From assembly GCF_020832325.1 (NCBI RefSeq), contig NZ_JAFIEU010000003.1, forward strand, positions 1 through 64,000: a stretch of DNA of 64,000 nucleotides, read 5' to 3'. The notes under the pieces are model-generated. The model was not told where the DNA came from, made no database searches, and saw only the letters and a list, made by a program, of their open reading frames with translations. The position numbers were made by a program, and so were the translations under genes. This DNA comes from Lunatimonas sp. (GTDB lineage Bacteria; Bacteroidota; Bacteroidia; Cytophagales; Cyclobacteriaceae). Shown here piece by piece: positions 50,194-59,447 of the stretch. The stretch's first letter is position 1. Each line of letters opens with the position of its first letter.

Positions 50194-52641
50194 ATGGAGA
50201 ATCTGGATCTATCAAAATTTGACGAGCAAGAGAAGCCAATTGATATTAAGTATTATATAATCAAGTACTCTCGGTATTGGCCTTTATATGTCTTATTTGT
50301 GTCGGTGGGCTTGGTGTGTGTTTTTTTGTTTCACCGCTATACAGTGGAGCGATTTGAAGTAAAGGGGAGTGTAATGATTAAACGAAATGCATCCCCAGAA
50401 GTACGGGTGTTGGACAGATCAAATATTTTTTCTGCGCCGGATAACCTGACCAACGATATCTTGCTTTTTGCATCTAAAAACCTTGCCGAGGAAGCGCTCA
50501 AAAAGGTCCATTTCGATGTAAGCTACTATGCGGCTACGAATATCAAGGAAATTGAGATGTACCGGCAGTCCCCCATACGTATCGACGTGGATTGGGAATA
50601 CCCTCAGCTGGAAGGAAGGAGGATGGTCATTAAAATACTGTCTGCAGAGGAGTTTACGATAGACCGAGAGGAAAATCAGTTTTTGGAATGGTGGAATATT
50701 CGGCGATCGCCAGAGCGTTCTGATGTAGATATATATGGAAAGATCTTCCGGTTTGGTGAAGAAATTACTGGCTCCAAAGCTAAGTTCCGGGTCACTCTTC
50801 TTAATGCGTCCCGAATTGGTGAGGAGGTAGGTTTTCAGATGCATCATCCCAACTCGTTGGTAGACCGCTATGCAGGAAGTGTACAGGTGCGACCACTGAT
50901 CAATTACGGGTCGGTTTTGGAGGTCAGTATGGTCACGAAGGTAGTAGAAAAAGGGAGTGACTACGTCAATGCATTGATGGACGCATTTTTAGAGTACGAC
51001 CTGAAGGAAAAAAATCTTATTTCAGAAAATGCGCTGCGTTTTATCGAGGAGCAGCTTTTTATCGTAGAAGATTCCCTGAATTCCGTTGAGCGGCGCATGC
51101 AACAATTTAAGGTAACCAACAAGCTGTTGGATGTGAATGCGGAATTTGGCGGAGTGCTGAACAATATTCGCAGTTTGGAGGAAAATATCCAAACCATTGA
51201 TTTCGAATTGTCCTACTACAAGACCCTACGGGACTACCTGCTTCGGAAAGGGGAGAACTACGAAGAAGTGGTCGCTCCCTCGGTGGTGGGGATCGCCGAT
51301 GCGCTGCTGAATGAACTGATATCGCAGTTGGTGGATTATTCGCTTCAGCGTAGGAAGCTAATCAGCATCGTTAATACCAATCACCCGGACGTTATCGTTT
51401 TGGATCAGCAAATCCAACGGGTGCGGGATAATGTGTTTGAAAATATCCAAAATCTGATCGAAAATACAGAAGCTAAAAAGAGTGAAAATTTCGAAAAATT
51501 ACGATCCTTTGACCAGCAGTTTTCCACGCTGCCAATGGCGGAATCTAACTACACGAATATTTTCAGAGAGTACAAACTGCGGGAAAACCTCTACACCTAC
51601 CTCCTAGAAAAGCGTGCTGAGGCGGGAATAGCCAGGGCCTCTAACGTGTCTGATAATTCCATCGTAGATTATGCCAAGAAAGGCAGCTTGATCTATCCCA
51701 AGAAGATGCAAAACTACTCCTATGCGGTAGGTATTGGTTTTTTCATTCCCTTGGCGTTTTTGCTCCTGTATCATTATTTAAACAACCGGATCATGGATCA
51801 GATTCAGTTGAAGAGCATCCTGAAGATTCCACTTCTAGGTACAGTTGGGTATAGCGATAAAGAAACCAATTTGTTGGTAGCGGAATATCCCAGGGCACTG
51901 GCTTCGGAGTCCTTCCGATCCCTCCGATCGGCCCTGTTTTATATTCGCAGTGAAAAGAAGTGCAAAAAGGTATTGGTTACATCGAGTATTTCGGGAGAAG
52001 GGAAGACCTTTATTAGTATTAATATTGCCTCAGCAATGGCATTGAGCGGTAAAAAAACCTGCCTGATGGGTATGGACCTTCGGAAGCCAAAACTGGCGGC
52101 CAACATGGGTGTTTCCAACAAAAAGGGTCTATCTACTTTTCTAGTGGGAAAACATGGGTATGAGGAGACAATCTTGGAAACCAATTACGAAAACCTCTAC
52201 GTCGTTCCTTCCGGTCCCGTTCCTCCTAACCCTTCGGAGCTTCTGCTAAAAAACCAATTAACGGATTTTTTTGATTATCTAGAGCAAGCGTTTGATGTGA
52301 TCATCATGGACTGTCCTCCTGTGGGCTTGGTGTCGGAGACCATGGATTTATTGCGCTTTTCGGACATAAACCTGTATATCGTCCGGTACGATTATACACA
52401 TAAAAACCACTTATTGATGATTAATGACCTGTACGGCAGTGACCAAGTAAGGGATTTTTACGCTATATTTAATGGTCTGAAAAGTGGCGGGGACACGTAT
52501 GATTTCGGTGGTTACAATTATGGGTACGGATACAATTATTCCTATCTCCGGAAAAATAAATACAGTGGTAATTATTACGAAGACGAGCCTAGGGTTCAAA
52601 AAAGATGGCTTGCAAAATGGCTTTCAAGATTTAGGACTTAA
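50194..52641 (+). CDS. Wzc-like chain-length regulator and tyrosine kinase
   Basis: An 815-aa inner-membrane protein. An N-terminal helix (about 30-47), a Wzz domain, a long periplasmic coiled coil (about 270-470), a second helix (about 510-530) and a C-terminal BY-kinase domain. Walker A is SISGEGKT (about 598-605), Walker A' is MGMDLRKPKL and Walker B is VIIMDCPPVG. The C-terminus has a tyrosine-rich autophosphorylation tail with about 12 Tyr between 768 and 800 (YDFGGYNYGYGYNYSYL). It controls polymer length and export with the Wza-like partner. Confidence 0.95.
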   Translation: MENLDLSKFDEQEKPIDIKYYIIKYSRYWPLYVLFVSVGLVCVFLFHRYTVERFEVKGSVMIKRNASPEVRVLDRSNIFSAPDNLTNDILLFASKNLAEEALKKVHFDVSYYAATNIKEIEMYRQSPIRIDVDWEYPQLEGRRMVIKILSAEEFTIDREENQFLEWWNIRRSPERSDVDIYGKIFRFGEEITGSKAKFRVTLLNASRIGEEVGFQMHHPNSLVDRYAGSVQVRPLINYGSVLEVSMVTKVVEKGSDYVNALMDAFLEYDLKEKNLISENALRFIEEQLFIVEDSLNSVERRMQQFKVTNKLLDVNAEFGGVLNNIRSLEENIQTIDFELSYYKTLRDYLLRKGENYEEVVAPSVVGIADALLNELISQLVDYSLQRRKLISIVNTNHPDVIVLDQQIQRVRDNVFENIQNLIENTEAKKSENFEKLRSFDQQFSTLPMAESNYTNIFREYKLRENLYTYLLEKRAEAGIARASNVSDNSIVDYAKKGSLIYPKKMQNYSYAVGIGFFIPLAFLLLYHYLNNRIMDQIQLKSILKIPLLGTVGYSDKETNLLVAEYPRALASESFRSLRSALFYIRSEKKCKKVLVTSSISGEGKTFISINIASAMALSGKKTCLMGMDLRKPKLAANMGVSNKKGLSTFLVGKHGYEETILETNYENLYVVPSGPVPPNPSELLLKNQLTDFFDYLEQAFDVIIMDCPPVGLVSETMDLLRFSDINLYIVRYDYTHKNHLLMINDLYGSDQVRDFYAIFNGLKSGGDTYDFGGYNYGYGYNYSYLRKNKYSGNYYEDEPRVQKRWLAKWLSRFRT

Positions 52642-52647
52642 TTATTT

Positions 52648-53703
52648 ATGATTTCAATGGAAAAATCAATTCTTATCACCGGTGGTGCGGGATTCATCGG
52701 GTCGCATGTAGTTAGACTTTTTGTAAAGAAATATCCACATTATCGAATTATCAATTTAGACAGCCTTACCTACGCAGGCAACTTGGCCAATCTGTCTGAT
52801 ATCGAAAACGAGCCAAATTATCACTTTGCCAAAGTGGATATCCAGGATGCGGAGGCATTGGAAAAGGTTTTTTCTGATTACTTAATTACCGATGTCATTC
52901 ATTTGGCGGCCGAGTCACACGTGGATCGGTCCATTACCGACCCACTTTCCTTTGTGAAAACCAATGTGTTTGGTACAGTAAACCTACTGAATGCGGCCAA
53001 AAGCTTTTGGAAGGATCTGGAGGGGCATCTGTTTTACCACATTTCCACGGATGAGGTGTACGGGTCTCTTCACGATGGGGGCTACTTCCTAGAGACTACC
53101 CCATATGACCCTCAATCGCCCTATTCGGCTTCCAAAGCCAGTTCCGACCATTTTGTCAGGGCATATGCCAATACTTACGGCCTTAGGACGGTAATTTCCA
53201 ACTGTTCCAACAATTATGGACCCAATCAGTTTCCCGAAAAGCTGATCCCTCTTTGTATACATAACATCAAAAACAACAAACCGCTGCCGGTATACGGGAA
53301 GGGGGAAAATGTGCGGGATTGGTTGTATGTCGTGGACCATGCTCGGGCTATAGACGTTATTTTTCATTCTGGAATAATCAACGACACCTTCAATATAGGC
53401 GGGTTTAACGAGTGGAAAAATATAGATATCGTTCGGCTGTTATGTCAGATTATGGACCGTAAGCTGGGTAGAGGTGCAGGTGAATCGGAAAAGCTGATTA
53501 CTTTCGTGAAAGACCGCGCAGGTCACGATCTCCGATATGCCATCGATGCTACCAAAATCCAGCGTGAGTTAGGCTGGGAGCCTAGCTTGACCTTTGAGGT
53601 GGGCATTGAAGAGACGGTGGACTGGTATCTGAACAACGACAAATGGCTCAAGGGAGTTACCTCCGGGGAGTATCAAAAATACTACCACGAACACTACGGG
53701 TAG
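52648..53703 (+). CDS. rfbB: dTDP-glucose 4,6-dehydratase
   Basis: A 351-aa extended SDR enzyme. NAD-binding GGAGFIGSH, the DVIHLAAESHVDRSI block, the catalytic Tyr-Lys in YSASKASSDHFV and SNNYGPNQFPEKLIP. It converts dTDP-glucose to the 4-keto-6-deoxy sugar for rhamnose and other deoxy sugars. rfbA, rfbC and rfbD are not in the window. An alternative start at the second Met (52657) is possible. It follows the Wzc-like gene by 6 bp. Confidence 0.95.
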   Translation: MISMEKSILITGGAGFIGSHVVRLFVKKYPHYRIINLDSLTYAGNLANLSDIENEPNYHFAKVDIQDAEALEKVFSDYLITDVIHLAAESHVDRSITDPLSFVKTNVFGTVNLLNAAKSFWKDLEGHLFYHISTDEVYGSLHDGGYFLETTPYDPQSPYSASKASSDHFVRAYANTYGLRTVISNCSNNYGPNQFPEKLIPLCIHNIKNNKPLPVYGKGENVRDWLYVVDHARAIDVIFHSGIINDTFNIGGFNEWKNIDIVRLLCQIMDRKLGRGAGESEKLITFVKDRAGHDLRYAIDATKIQRELGWEPSLTFEVGIEETVDWYLNNDKWLKGVTSGEYQKYYHEHYG

Positions 53704-53882
53704 GAGTTTGGCATCTTTTGGGTTAGCAAAGGGGGTACCTGAACAGGTTTGGAGGATTTTCCACCAAGGTGACCACGGCGAAAAGATAGCCAATGGCAGC
53801 AAGCTTGATAAGTAGGCGTGAAACGGTGATCTAGTCCTATTACCTAGGCAGGCGGTGACCTATGAACAAGAAAAATTAGAAA

Positions 53883-54677
53883 ATGAAACAGTACCACGAT
53901 TTATTGCGGCATATTTTAGAAAATGGGGTGAACAAAGGCGACCGAACAGGTACGGGGACCCGAAGTGTATTCGGCTATCAGATGCGCTTCGACCTTAATC
54001 AAGGGTTTCCCCTGCTCACTACCAAAAAACTTCATATCCGATCGATCCTTCATGAGCTACTTTGGTTTTTACAGGGAGATACCAATATCGCGTATCTAAA
54101 GGAGCACAATGTTTCCATTTGGGATGAGTGGGCCGATGCGAACGGCGATTTGGGACCAGTATATGGGTATCAGTGGAGGCACTGGCCGGACGGAAAAGGG
54201 GGAGAAATTGATCAAATCAAAAACCTCATTCACCAAATCAAAAACAATCCCAATTCCCGTAGATTGATCGTGAGTGCCTGGAATGTGGCCGATGTGGACC
54301 AAATGGCCCTGCCACCTTGTCATTTACTGTTTCAGTTTTACGTGGCGGAGGGCAAGCTCTCTTGTCAGTTGTATCAACGTAGTGCAGACGTGTTCTTGGG
54401 AGTGCCGTTTAATATTGCTTCGTATGCACTATTTGTCCATATGGTCGCGCAGGTATGTGATCTGGAAGTGGGTGAGTTTGTTCACACTTTTGGAGATGCA
54501 CACTTATATACTAACCACCTTGATCAAGCCAATTTACAACTATCGAGGGAGTGCAGGCCACTGCCCAAGCTGAGGTTGAACCCCGAGGTGAAGGATATTT
54601 TCGGGTTTAAGTTTGAGGATTTTGAGGTGACCGACTATAATCCCCATCCCCATATCAAAGCAGCTGTGTCGGTGTAG
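53883..54677 (+). CDS. thyA: Thymidylate synthase
   Basis: A 264-aa enzyme, the same length as the E. coli protein. The catalytic cysteine is Cys146 in [11 protein letters not shown]. Other blocks are [65 protein letters not shown] and GDAHLYTNH. It methylates dUMP to dTMP using methylene-tetrahydrofolate. It lies 179 bp after rfbB with nothing identified in the gap; the next gene has its own promoter. Confidence 0.97.
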   Translation: MKQYHDLLRHILENGVNKGDRTGTGTRSVFGYQMRFDLNQGFPLLTTKKLHIRSILHELLWFLQGDTNIAYLKEHNVSIWDEWADANGDLGPVYGYQWRHWPDGKGGEIDQIKNLIHQIKNNPNSRRLIVSAWNVADVDQMALPPCHLLFQFYVAEGKLSCQLYQRSADVFLGVPFNIASYALFVHMVAQVCDLEVGEFVHTFGDAHLYTNHLDQANLQLSRECRPLPKLRLNPEVKDIFGFKFEDFEVTDYNPHPHIKAAVSV

Positions 54678-54914
54678 TACATTGATCTCAGTTATCGTTG
54701 CCGTAAAAGTGGCGGTTGGAGTCGTTTCTTGATTTTTTTAGCTATGGTTATACGTTTTTTTAGGGATCCTTATGGGCTATGTGATGAAGCTACTTACGCT
54801 GTTGTTTTTGTCAAACATTTGTTTTTTTGAGTTTTTTAAGAATGAACAACCTTCTTAATTTTGCAGAAATAATTTTTAGTTATAATAAAATAGAGAATTA
54901 ATTTGTTTATTTAT

Positions 54915-54944
54915 TTTGACGTGAAATTTTTTTTTGTAAATTTA
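54915..54944 (+). promoter_or_regulatory. Promoter of the unknown paralogue pair
   Basis: TTTG (54915-54918), an 18-bp spacer and TAAATTTA (54937-54944, 7 of 8 matches to TAnnTTTG) give a good Bacteroidota promoter. It predicts a ~165-nt leader before the ATG at 55117. The leader contains short inverted words (GCCTG/CAGGC near 55044-55060). No coding sequence was found in 54678-55116. Confidence 0.6.
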
Positions 54945-55116
54945 AGGTATTGGCACATAGATAGTAAAGTCATTTTTTTGCTGCCTAGAACAGTATTCCT
55001 GTAATAGCTAGAATCCAATATCCAAATCGAATCTTTGGCATGCCTGGGATACGACATGCAGGCGGTTACCGAAAAGCCTTGATAGAGTAGGTTACATACA
55101 ACCAACCAAACCAATC

Positions 55117-56169
55117 ATGGCAGACAAGACTGTACAATTGAATTCGTCCGCGAAGAACCCAAATAACGTAGAGGCAAAGAAATATTATATTTTTAACGAG
55201 ACAGGGAATATCATGATGGCTAGTACAGTGGATTCTGGAAACCCTATCACCAAAGAAGTACAAGATGTGTTTGCGGAGGTGTCGGTTTTTTTTGCCGGTA
55301 TGTCCCGGGCAATCACCACGACGATTAATCCGGATACCGGAAAGCCCTATTCGCTTTACAATTATACTGCTTTGGAACGCATTATCAGTGGATCAGGACT
55401 TTTTGTTCACGTCACGGAAACCGATTTAAGCTATGAAAGCCATCAGTGGGGTGCAAATTTTAGCAAGGAACTTCTGGAAGCGTTGCTCGGATTGGCAACC
55501 GGCGCCGGTGCGTTGAGTTTTGCAACTGCCATGATTTCATCTATCGGCCAAGAAGGGCTGAACATATCCGGGTCTAGTTCTAGGTCAGATAGTAAGGTAG
55601 GTAACATTGTCTTTGTGTGCGAATACTTGTTGGGTATGCCCTCCATAAGCGCCATTGTAGTCTATGCAGACGCCAATACGCATAAGCAACAGTTGGATAT
55701 AGGACCTTGTTTTAAAGAGAGCTCTGTGACGACCAATTGGGAGATGCATAAGGACACCTATCTTTTTGTAACGCCAACCTTCATTCGTCAATATGCGGGA
55801 GATTTGGATTCGATCAATATGAATCCTGAATATATGGAATTGATCAGTTGGTTTAGTGGATTGCTCTTACAGACACCTTCTGTTAAAAGTGTGGTCGATT
55901 CAACTAAACCAAACGAGAACCTGCCGTCTGGTTCGGCTTTAGCAAAAGGAACCACTTACTCGTTGCTTGGTCAATTTCTTGGTTCTGAAAAGGGATCGCT
56001 TAAGTTTTCTGAAAGTGGTTCCAAAGGTAAGATTAATGTTGGTTCCTGGGGAACGAATGAAGTTCAGTTCACGGTCGAGGGAACACAGGCGACAGCTTCT
56101 TCTATCCAAGTGTTGGATAAGTCGGGCAAGGTGCTGACTAACACATCACAGACATTTACCATTGCCTAA
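55117..56169 (+). CDS. Unknown protein, paralogue 1: core domain plus C-terminal IPT/TIG-like domain
   Basis: A 350-aa protein that I do not recognise. It has no signal peptide. The core domain (about 22-220) is shared with the next gene: SLYNY (79-83), ERIISGSG (87-94), a hydrophobic Gly/Ala-rich stretch (121-142), SKVG (159-162), PC (197-198) and W-x2-H-x-D-T-Y-x-F (208-217). After a linker (221-275) a beta-rich domain follows with LLGQFLGSEKGSLKFSES, VGSWGTNEVQFTV and a final strand, resembling an IPT/TIG immunoglobulin-like domain. The hydrophobic stretch could be a buried helix or a membrane-active segment. The pair sits alone after a clear promoter. I cannot assign a function. Confidence 0.75.
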   Translation: MADKTVQLNSSAKNPNNVEAKKYYIFNETGNIMMASTVDSGNPITKEVQDVFAEVSVFFAGMSRAITTTINPDTGKPYSLYNYTALERIISGSGLFVHVTETDLSYESHQWGANFSKELLEALLGLATGAGALSFATAMISSIGQEGLNISGSSSRSDSKVGNIVFVCEYLLGMPSISAIVVYADANTHKQQLDIGPCFKESSVTTNWEMHKDTYLFVTPTFIRQYAGDLDSINMNPEYMELISWFSGLLLQTPSVKSVVDSTKPNENLPSGSALAKGTTYSLLGQFLGSEKGSLKFSESGSKGKINVGSWGTNEVQFTVEGTQATASSIQVLDKSGKVLTNTSQTFTIA

Positions 56170-56300
56170 TCTCAAGGGTTTTCTGCTGTTCCACTTGCTT
56201 TATCGAATGGAGGAATATACGTTACCCGAAGGAGGGTAATCTGTGAAAGCAACCAAATAAGGGCGAAAAAAGCACGTGAATACACCCAACTCTACGCCTC

Positions 56301-56918
56301 ATGGGGCAAGCTAACGAGTATCATCTGGTCAATGCTTCGGGAAGTATTTTGATTCGGACGACTAGTCCGCCCAGTCAAAATCTACCCGAGGAGTTACGAC
56401 AGGAATTTTCAATCGCCTCTTCCATCTTAGCTGCCATGACCGTTGCGTTGTCAAGAACGATCAATCCAATTTCCGGACATTTCTTTTCGTTGTACAACTA
56501 TCATGGGATCGAACGGATATTGTCCGGATCAGGTAGGTTTACAAAAGTAGTAGAGGATTCGGTTACTTATAATGCCTATCACAGTTCGCATCAATTTGGC
56601 CGTCGTCTTTTTCAGAAGCTGTTGGGGGTTTCTCTAGATCAGGAAGGAACGTCGGTGGTTTTAGCGATCCTGAACTCTCTTGGTAAGGAAGCTATGCGAA
56701 TGTCTACACAGGCTCATCCTGGTGAGTCCAAAGTAGGTCATATGATGTTGATACTGGAGAATTTGGCGGGAGTGGCAAGTGTTACCATCAAATTATTCTA
56801 CTTTGACGTCCACTTGCACTCGAAGTACATACAGCTGGCACCCTGTAAAAAAAACCGGTGGCACCGGTCAAGGTGGGACGTGCATGTTGACACCTATGCC
56901 TTTAACGTCAATCGTTAA
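56301..56918 (+). CDS. Unknown protein, paralogue 2: core domain only
   Basis: A 205-aa protein homologous to the core of the preceding gene: SLYNYHGIERILSGSG (63-78), a hydrophobic helix (117-127), ESKVGHMMLILENLAG (142-157), PC (181-182) and W-x2-H-x-D-T-Y-x-F (192-201). It ends right after this motif, so it lacks the linker and the IPT/TIG-like domain of its neighbour. The order of conserved blocks is the same, so duplication followed by gain or loss of the C-terminal domain is the simplest history. The 131-bp gap between the genes has a TTACCC/GGGTAA hairpin without a T-tract. Confidence 0.72.
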   Translation: MGQANEYHLVNASGSILIRTTSPPSQNLPEELRQEFSIASSILAAMTVALSRTINPISGHFFSLYNYHGIERILSGSGRFTKVVEDSVTYNAYHSSHQFGRRLFQKLLGVSLDQEGTSVVLAILNSLGKEAMRMSTQAHPGESKVGHMMLILENLAGVASVTIKLFYFDVHLHSKYIQLAPCKKNRWHRSRWDVHVDTYAFNVNR

Positions 56919-57073
56919 TCCATAGTGACCACTCGGCCCAACGCATTGGGAAACGCGGGTACGCAATTAGGAGTTTTTATTCTGGAAAAGAAATGAAAGT
57001 ACCTATAGCCTAGGTGAACGAGTTTAGGGGAGTAAACCGCTAGCACTGTCGGGTACCACGTTTTACAGACTGG

Positions 57074-57889
57074 TCAATGGATGGAAAATATCGGTTCGAT
57101 GGAAGGGATGGGAGAGGTGTCAAAAACACTGTCATCAAACCGTTCGATATAGGAAATCCCGGTAACGTTTGTGGTAAATGCTGTTTCAGCTTCCTTTAAT
57201 GCCTGTGGGAAGAAGGATCCTTCGTAAATGGGAATGCTTTTTTTATCCAAGTGTTCAATTAGCGCCCGCCTCGCCACCCCGGCAATACAGTTATGCGATA
57301 GCGAAGGGGTGTAAAAGGAGCCCTCTTTCACCCAAAAGAGGTTTGCAGCCCCTGCCTCAGAAAGGTACCCTTCTGCATCGGTTAGTAGGATCTCGTCCAA
57401 ACCCATAGATACCCGTTCCAAATTAGCCATCACGTAGGGAAGGGCATTTAGTGTTTTGCAGTTAGCCCAGGGTGTGGGGAAGAGCTTTACCGATTGGGAA
57501 ATGGCCGCCGAACGTTTGACCGTGGGCGCAGGATGAAACGGTTGAATGTAGACCGACTCCCTGATGTGGGATTCAGCAGGTGTGTATTTTCCGAGTCCAT
57601 CTCGGTAGAGATTCCATCGCACACGCCACAAACCCTCGCTTCCTACCGTGTTTCGGAGGGACTGCTCTAGGCTAGCAAAATGGTTTGGGCCCTTCGCCCG
57701 TAACTGCAATACGCGGAGACCGTCCCTTACACGCGCTTGGTGGTGGGTCCCAAAACGGATGCTGCCGTTGGCGAATACCATGGTTTCAAAGATTCCATCT
57801 CCAAAGAAGGCTGCTCTAGTTGGCTGTTTACCCAGTAGCCAGCCACCGGAAAGGTCTTTTTCTAAATAAACTGTGTCAATTCCGTTCAC
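57074..57889 (-). CDS. Class IV PLP aminotransferase (PabC/IlvE-like)
   Basis: A 271-aa enzyme of fold type IV. The start of the core is FGDGIFETMVFANGSIRFGTHHQARV. The catalytic lysine is in NCKTLNALPYVMANL. The PLP-phosphate region is DEILLTDAEGYLSEAGAANLFWVKEG, and the C-terminal part has CIAGVARRALIEHL and TTNVTGISYIE. The length and context-free position fit aminodeoxychorismate lyase or a branched-chain/D-amino acid aminotransferase; the motifs alone do not decide. Confidence 0.85.
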   Translation of the reverse strand: MNGIDTVYLEKDLSGGWLLGKQPTRAAFFGDGIFETMVFANGSIRFGTHHQARVRDGLRVLQLRAKGPNHFASLEQSLRNTVGSEGLWRVRWNLYRDGLGKYTPAESHIRESVYIQPFHPAPTVKRSAAISQSVKLFPTPWANCKTLNALPYVMANLERVSMGLDEILLTDAEGYLSEAGAANLFWVKEGSFYTPSLSHNCIAGVARRALIEHLDKKSIPIYEGSFFPQALKEAETAFTTNVTGISYIERFDDSVFDTSPIPSIEPIFSIH

Positions 57890-58092
57890 TTTAGTGTCCG
57901 TTTTCGTTCACAATATTTCCCTGATCGAAAAACAGTGGGTGGTTTCTAAATAAAAGAGCGGATTTTATTGGTCATAAAGCCCCTTTATTGTTTATTTTGT
58001 AAAGTTACGCAAGAATACATTGTGTTAGCATGGAAGTTGTGATTAACGGTTAGCCCGTTGATAATTTACATATTACATTAAGCTCAAGACGT

Positions 58093-59439
58093 ATGCAGAG
58101 AAACTTTTTACTGACTTTTTTACTCATGCTTTGGATGGGTGACCTTACCGCCCAGTCTTCGGATCAGTGGGGACGCCTAAGTCTTCAGCAGTGTGTGGAG
58201 ATTGCCCTAGAGAATAACCTGACGCTACAGCGAAGTCGATTGAATCTATCCAATAACGAAGCAGCGATGCTTGAGGCCCAAGGGCAGATGATTCCTTCCT
58301 TTTCTTCTTCCCTTTCATCGGGGTTTCGTTGGGGAAGATCCATCAATCCGGTAACTAACTTGTTTGAAACCCGTCGTATCGGCAATGTTAATATTTCTGC
58401 CAGCGGTAGTGTGCCCATTTATGCGGGGCGACAAATCAGCAACCGGATCGAGCAAGCGAAGACAGATGTAGAGATTGGTCGGTTAAATGTTGCAGCCACC
58501 GAGAATGATATACAGTTGAATGTCATAAATTTATTTGTAAATGTGGCGTTTGCTAAAGAGCAGGTTAATATTGCCCAATCTCAGCTGCGTACCGTATCCG
58601 AGCAGTTGGAACGTACCAGGAGGCTGGTGGCTGCAGGATCTCTGCCCAGGGCAGACCTACTGGATTTGGAAGCACAGAAAGCCACCACGGAACTCGAGCT
58701 GATAAATGCGGCTAACAACCATCGTATTGCTAGGTTGAATCTTTCCCAGCAGCTTTTGCTGCCTTTTACGGATGAGTTTGATATTGATGTTCCGGATGTT
58801 GACCTCGAAACCCTGGAAATGGTGGGAGTAAGCGTAGCGGAAATCTACGGTACAGCCTTGGCTATTCTTCCCCAAATAAAAGCTTCGGAGTTGGGAGTAA
58901 ACAGTGCGGAAATTGGTGTGCGTTTGGCTAAGGGAGCTTTTTTGCCAACTCTTGGCCTAAATGCAAACGTGTTTTCGAATTACGTGGATCAGAGCACCTT
59001 TGGTACGGCAGATCCGCTGCTTCGACAGTTTGAAAACAACTTGTCCCAATCCATGAATATGGCCCTGAATATTCCCATATTCTCCCAGTTCCGCAATCGG
59101 GCTGGCTTACAACGAGCTCGCATACAAAAGCGCTTGAGTGAAATTCAAGAAGTAGAGGTAAAGAACCAATTGCGCCAGGATATAGAGACAGCTTATACTT
59201 CTGCCTATGCGGCTAGGCAGTCCTTCGAAAGTTCTACTAAGCGGGTGGAAGCATTGGTGGAATCGTTTCGGATGGCTACCCAGCGCTTTGAAGTAGGGGG
59301 AATTAATGCCGTGGAGTACCAGGTGGCCCAGAATAACCTTTTCAATGCCCAAGCCGACCTGATCACTTCCAAGTACGAATACGTTTTTAGAGTTAAAGTG
59401 CTGGACTTCTATCTAGGAAGACCACTTTCGTTAAATTAA
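58093..59439 (+). CDS. TolC-family outer-membrane efflux protein
   Basis: A 448-aa protein with a signal peptide (MQRNFLLTFLLMLWMGDLTAQ) and two TolC repeats. The first starts LSLQQCVEIALENNLTLQRSRLNL and the second around VAEIYGTALAILPQIKASELG. Long helices rich in Gln/Asn/Glu follow. It forms the trimeric outer-membrane exit duct for export. The adaptor gene follows 8 bp later. Confidence 0.93.
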   Translation: MQRNFLLTFLLMLWMGDLTAQSSDQWGRLSLQQCVEIALENNLTLQRSRLNLSNNEAAMLEAQGQMIPSFSSSLSSGFRWGRSINPVTNLFETRRIGNVNISASGSVPIYAGRQISNRIEQAKTDVEIGRLNVAATENDIQLNVINLFVNVAFAKEQVNIAQSQLRTVSEQLERTRRLVAAGSLPRADLLDLEAQKATTELELINAANNHRIARLNLSQQLLLPFTDEFDIDVPDVDLETLEMVGVSVAEIYGTALAILPQIKASELGVNSAEIGVRLAKGAFLPTLGLNANVFSNYVDQSTFGTADPLLRQFENNLSQSMNMALNIPIFSQFRNRAGLQRARIQKRLSEIQEVEVKNQLRQDIETAYTSAYAARQSFESSTKRVEALVESFRMATQRFEVGGINAVEYQVAQNNLFNAQADLITSKYEYVFRVKVLDFYLGRPLSLN

Positions 59440-59447
59440 TCCATCTC

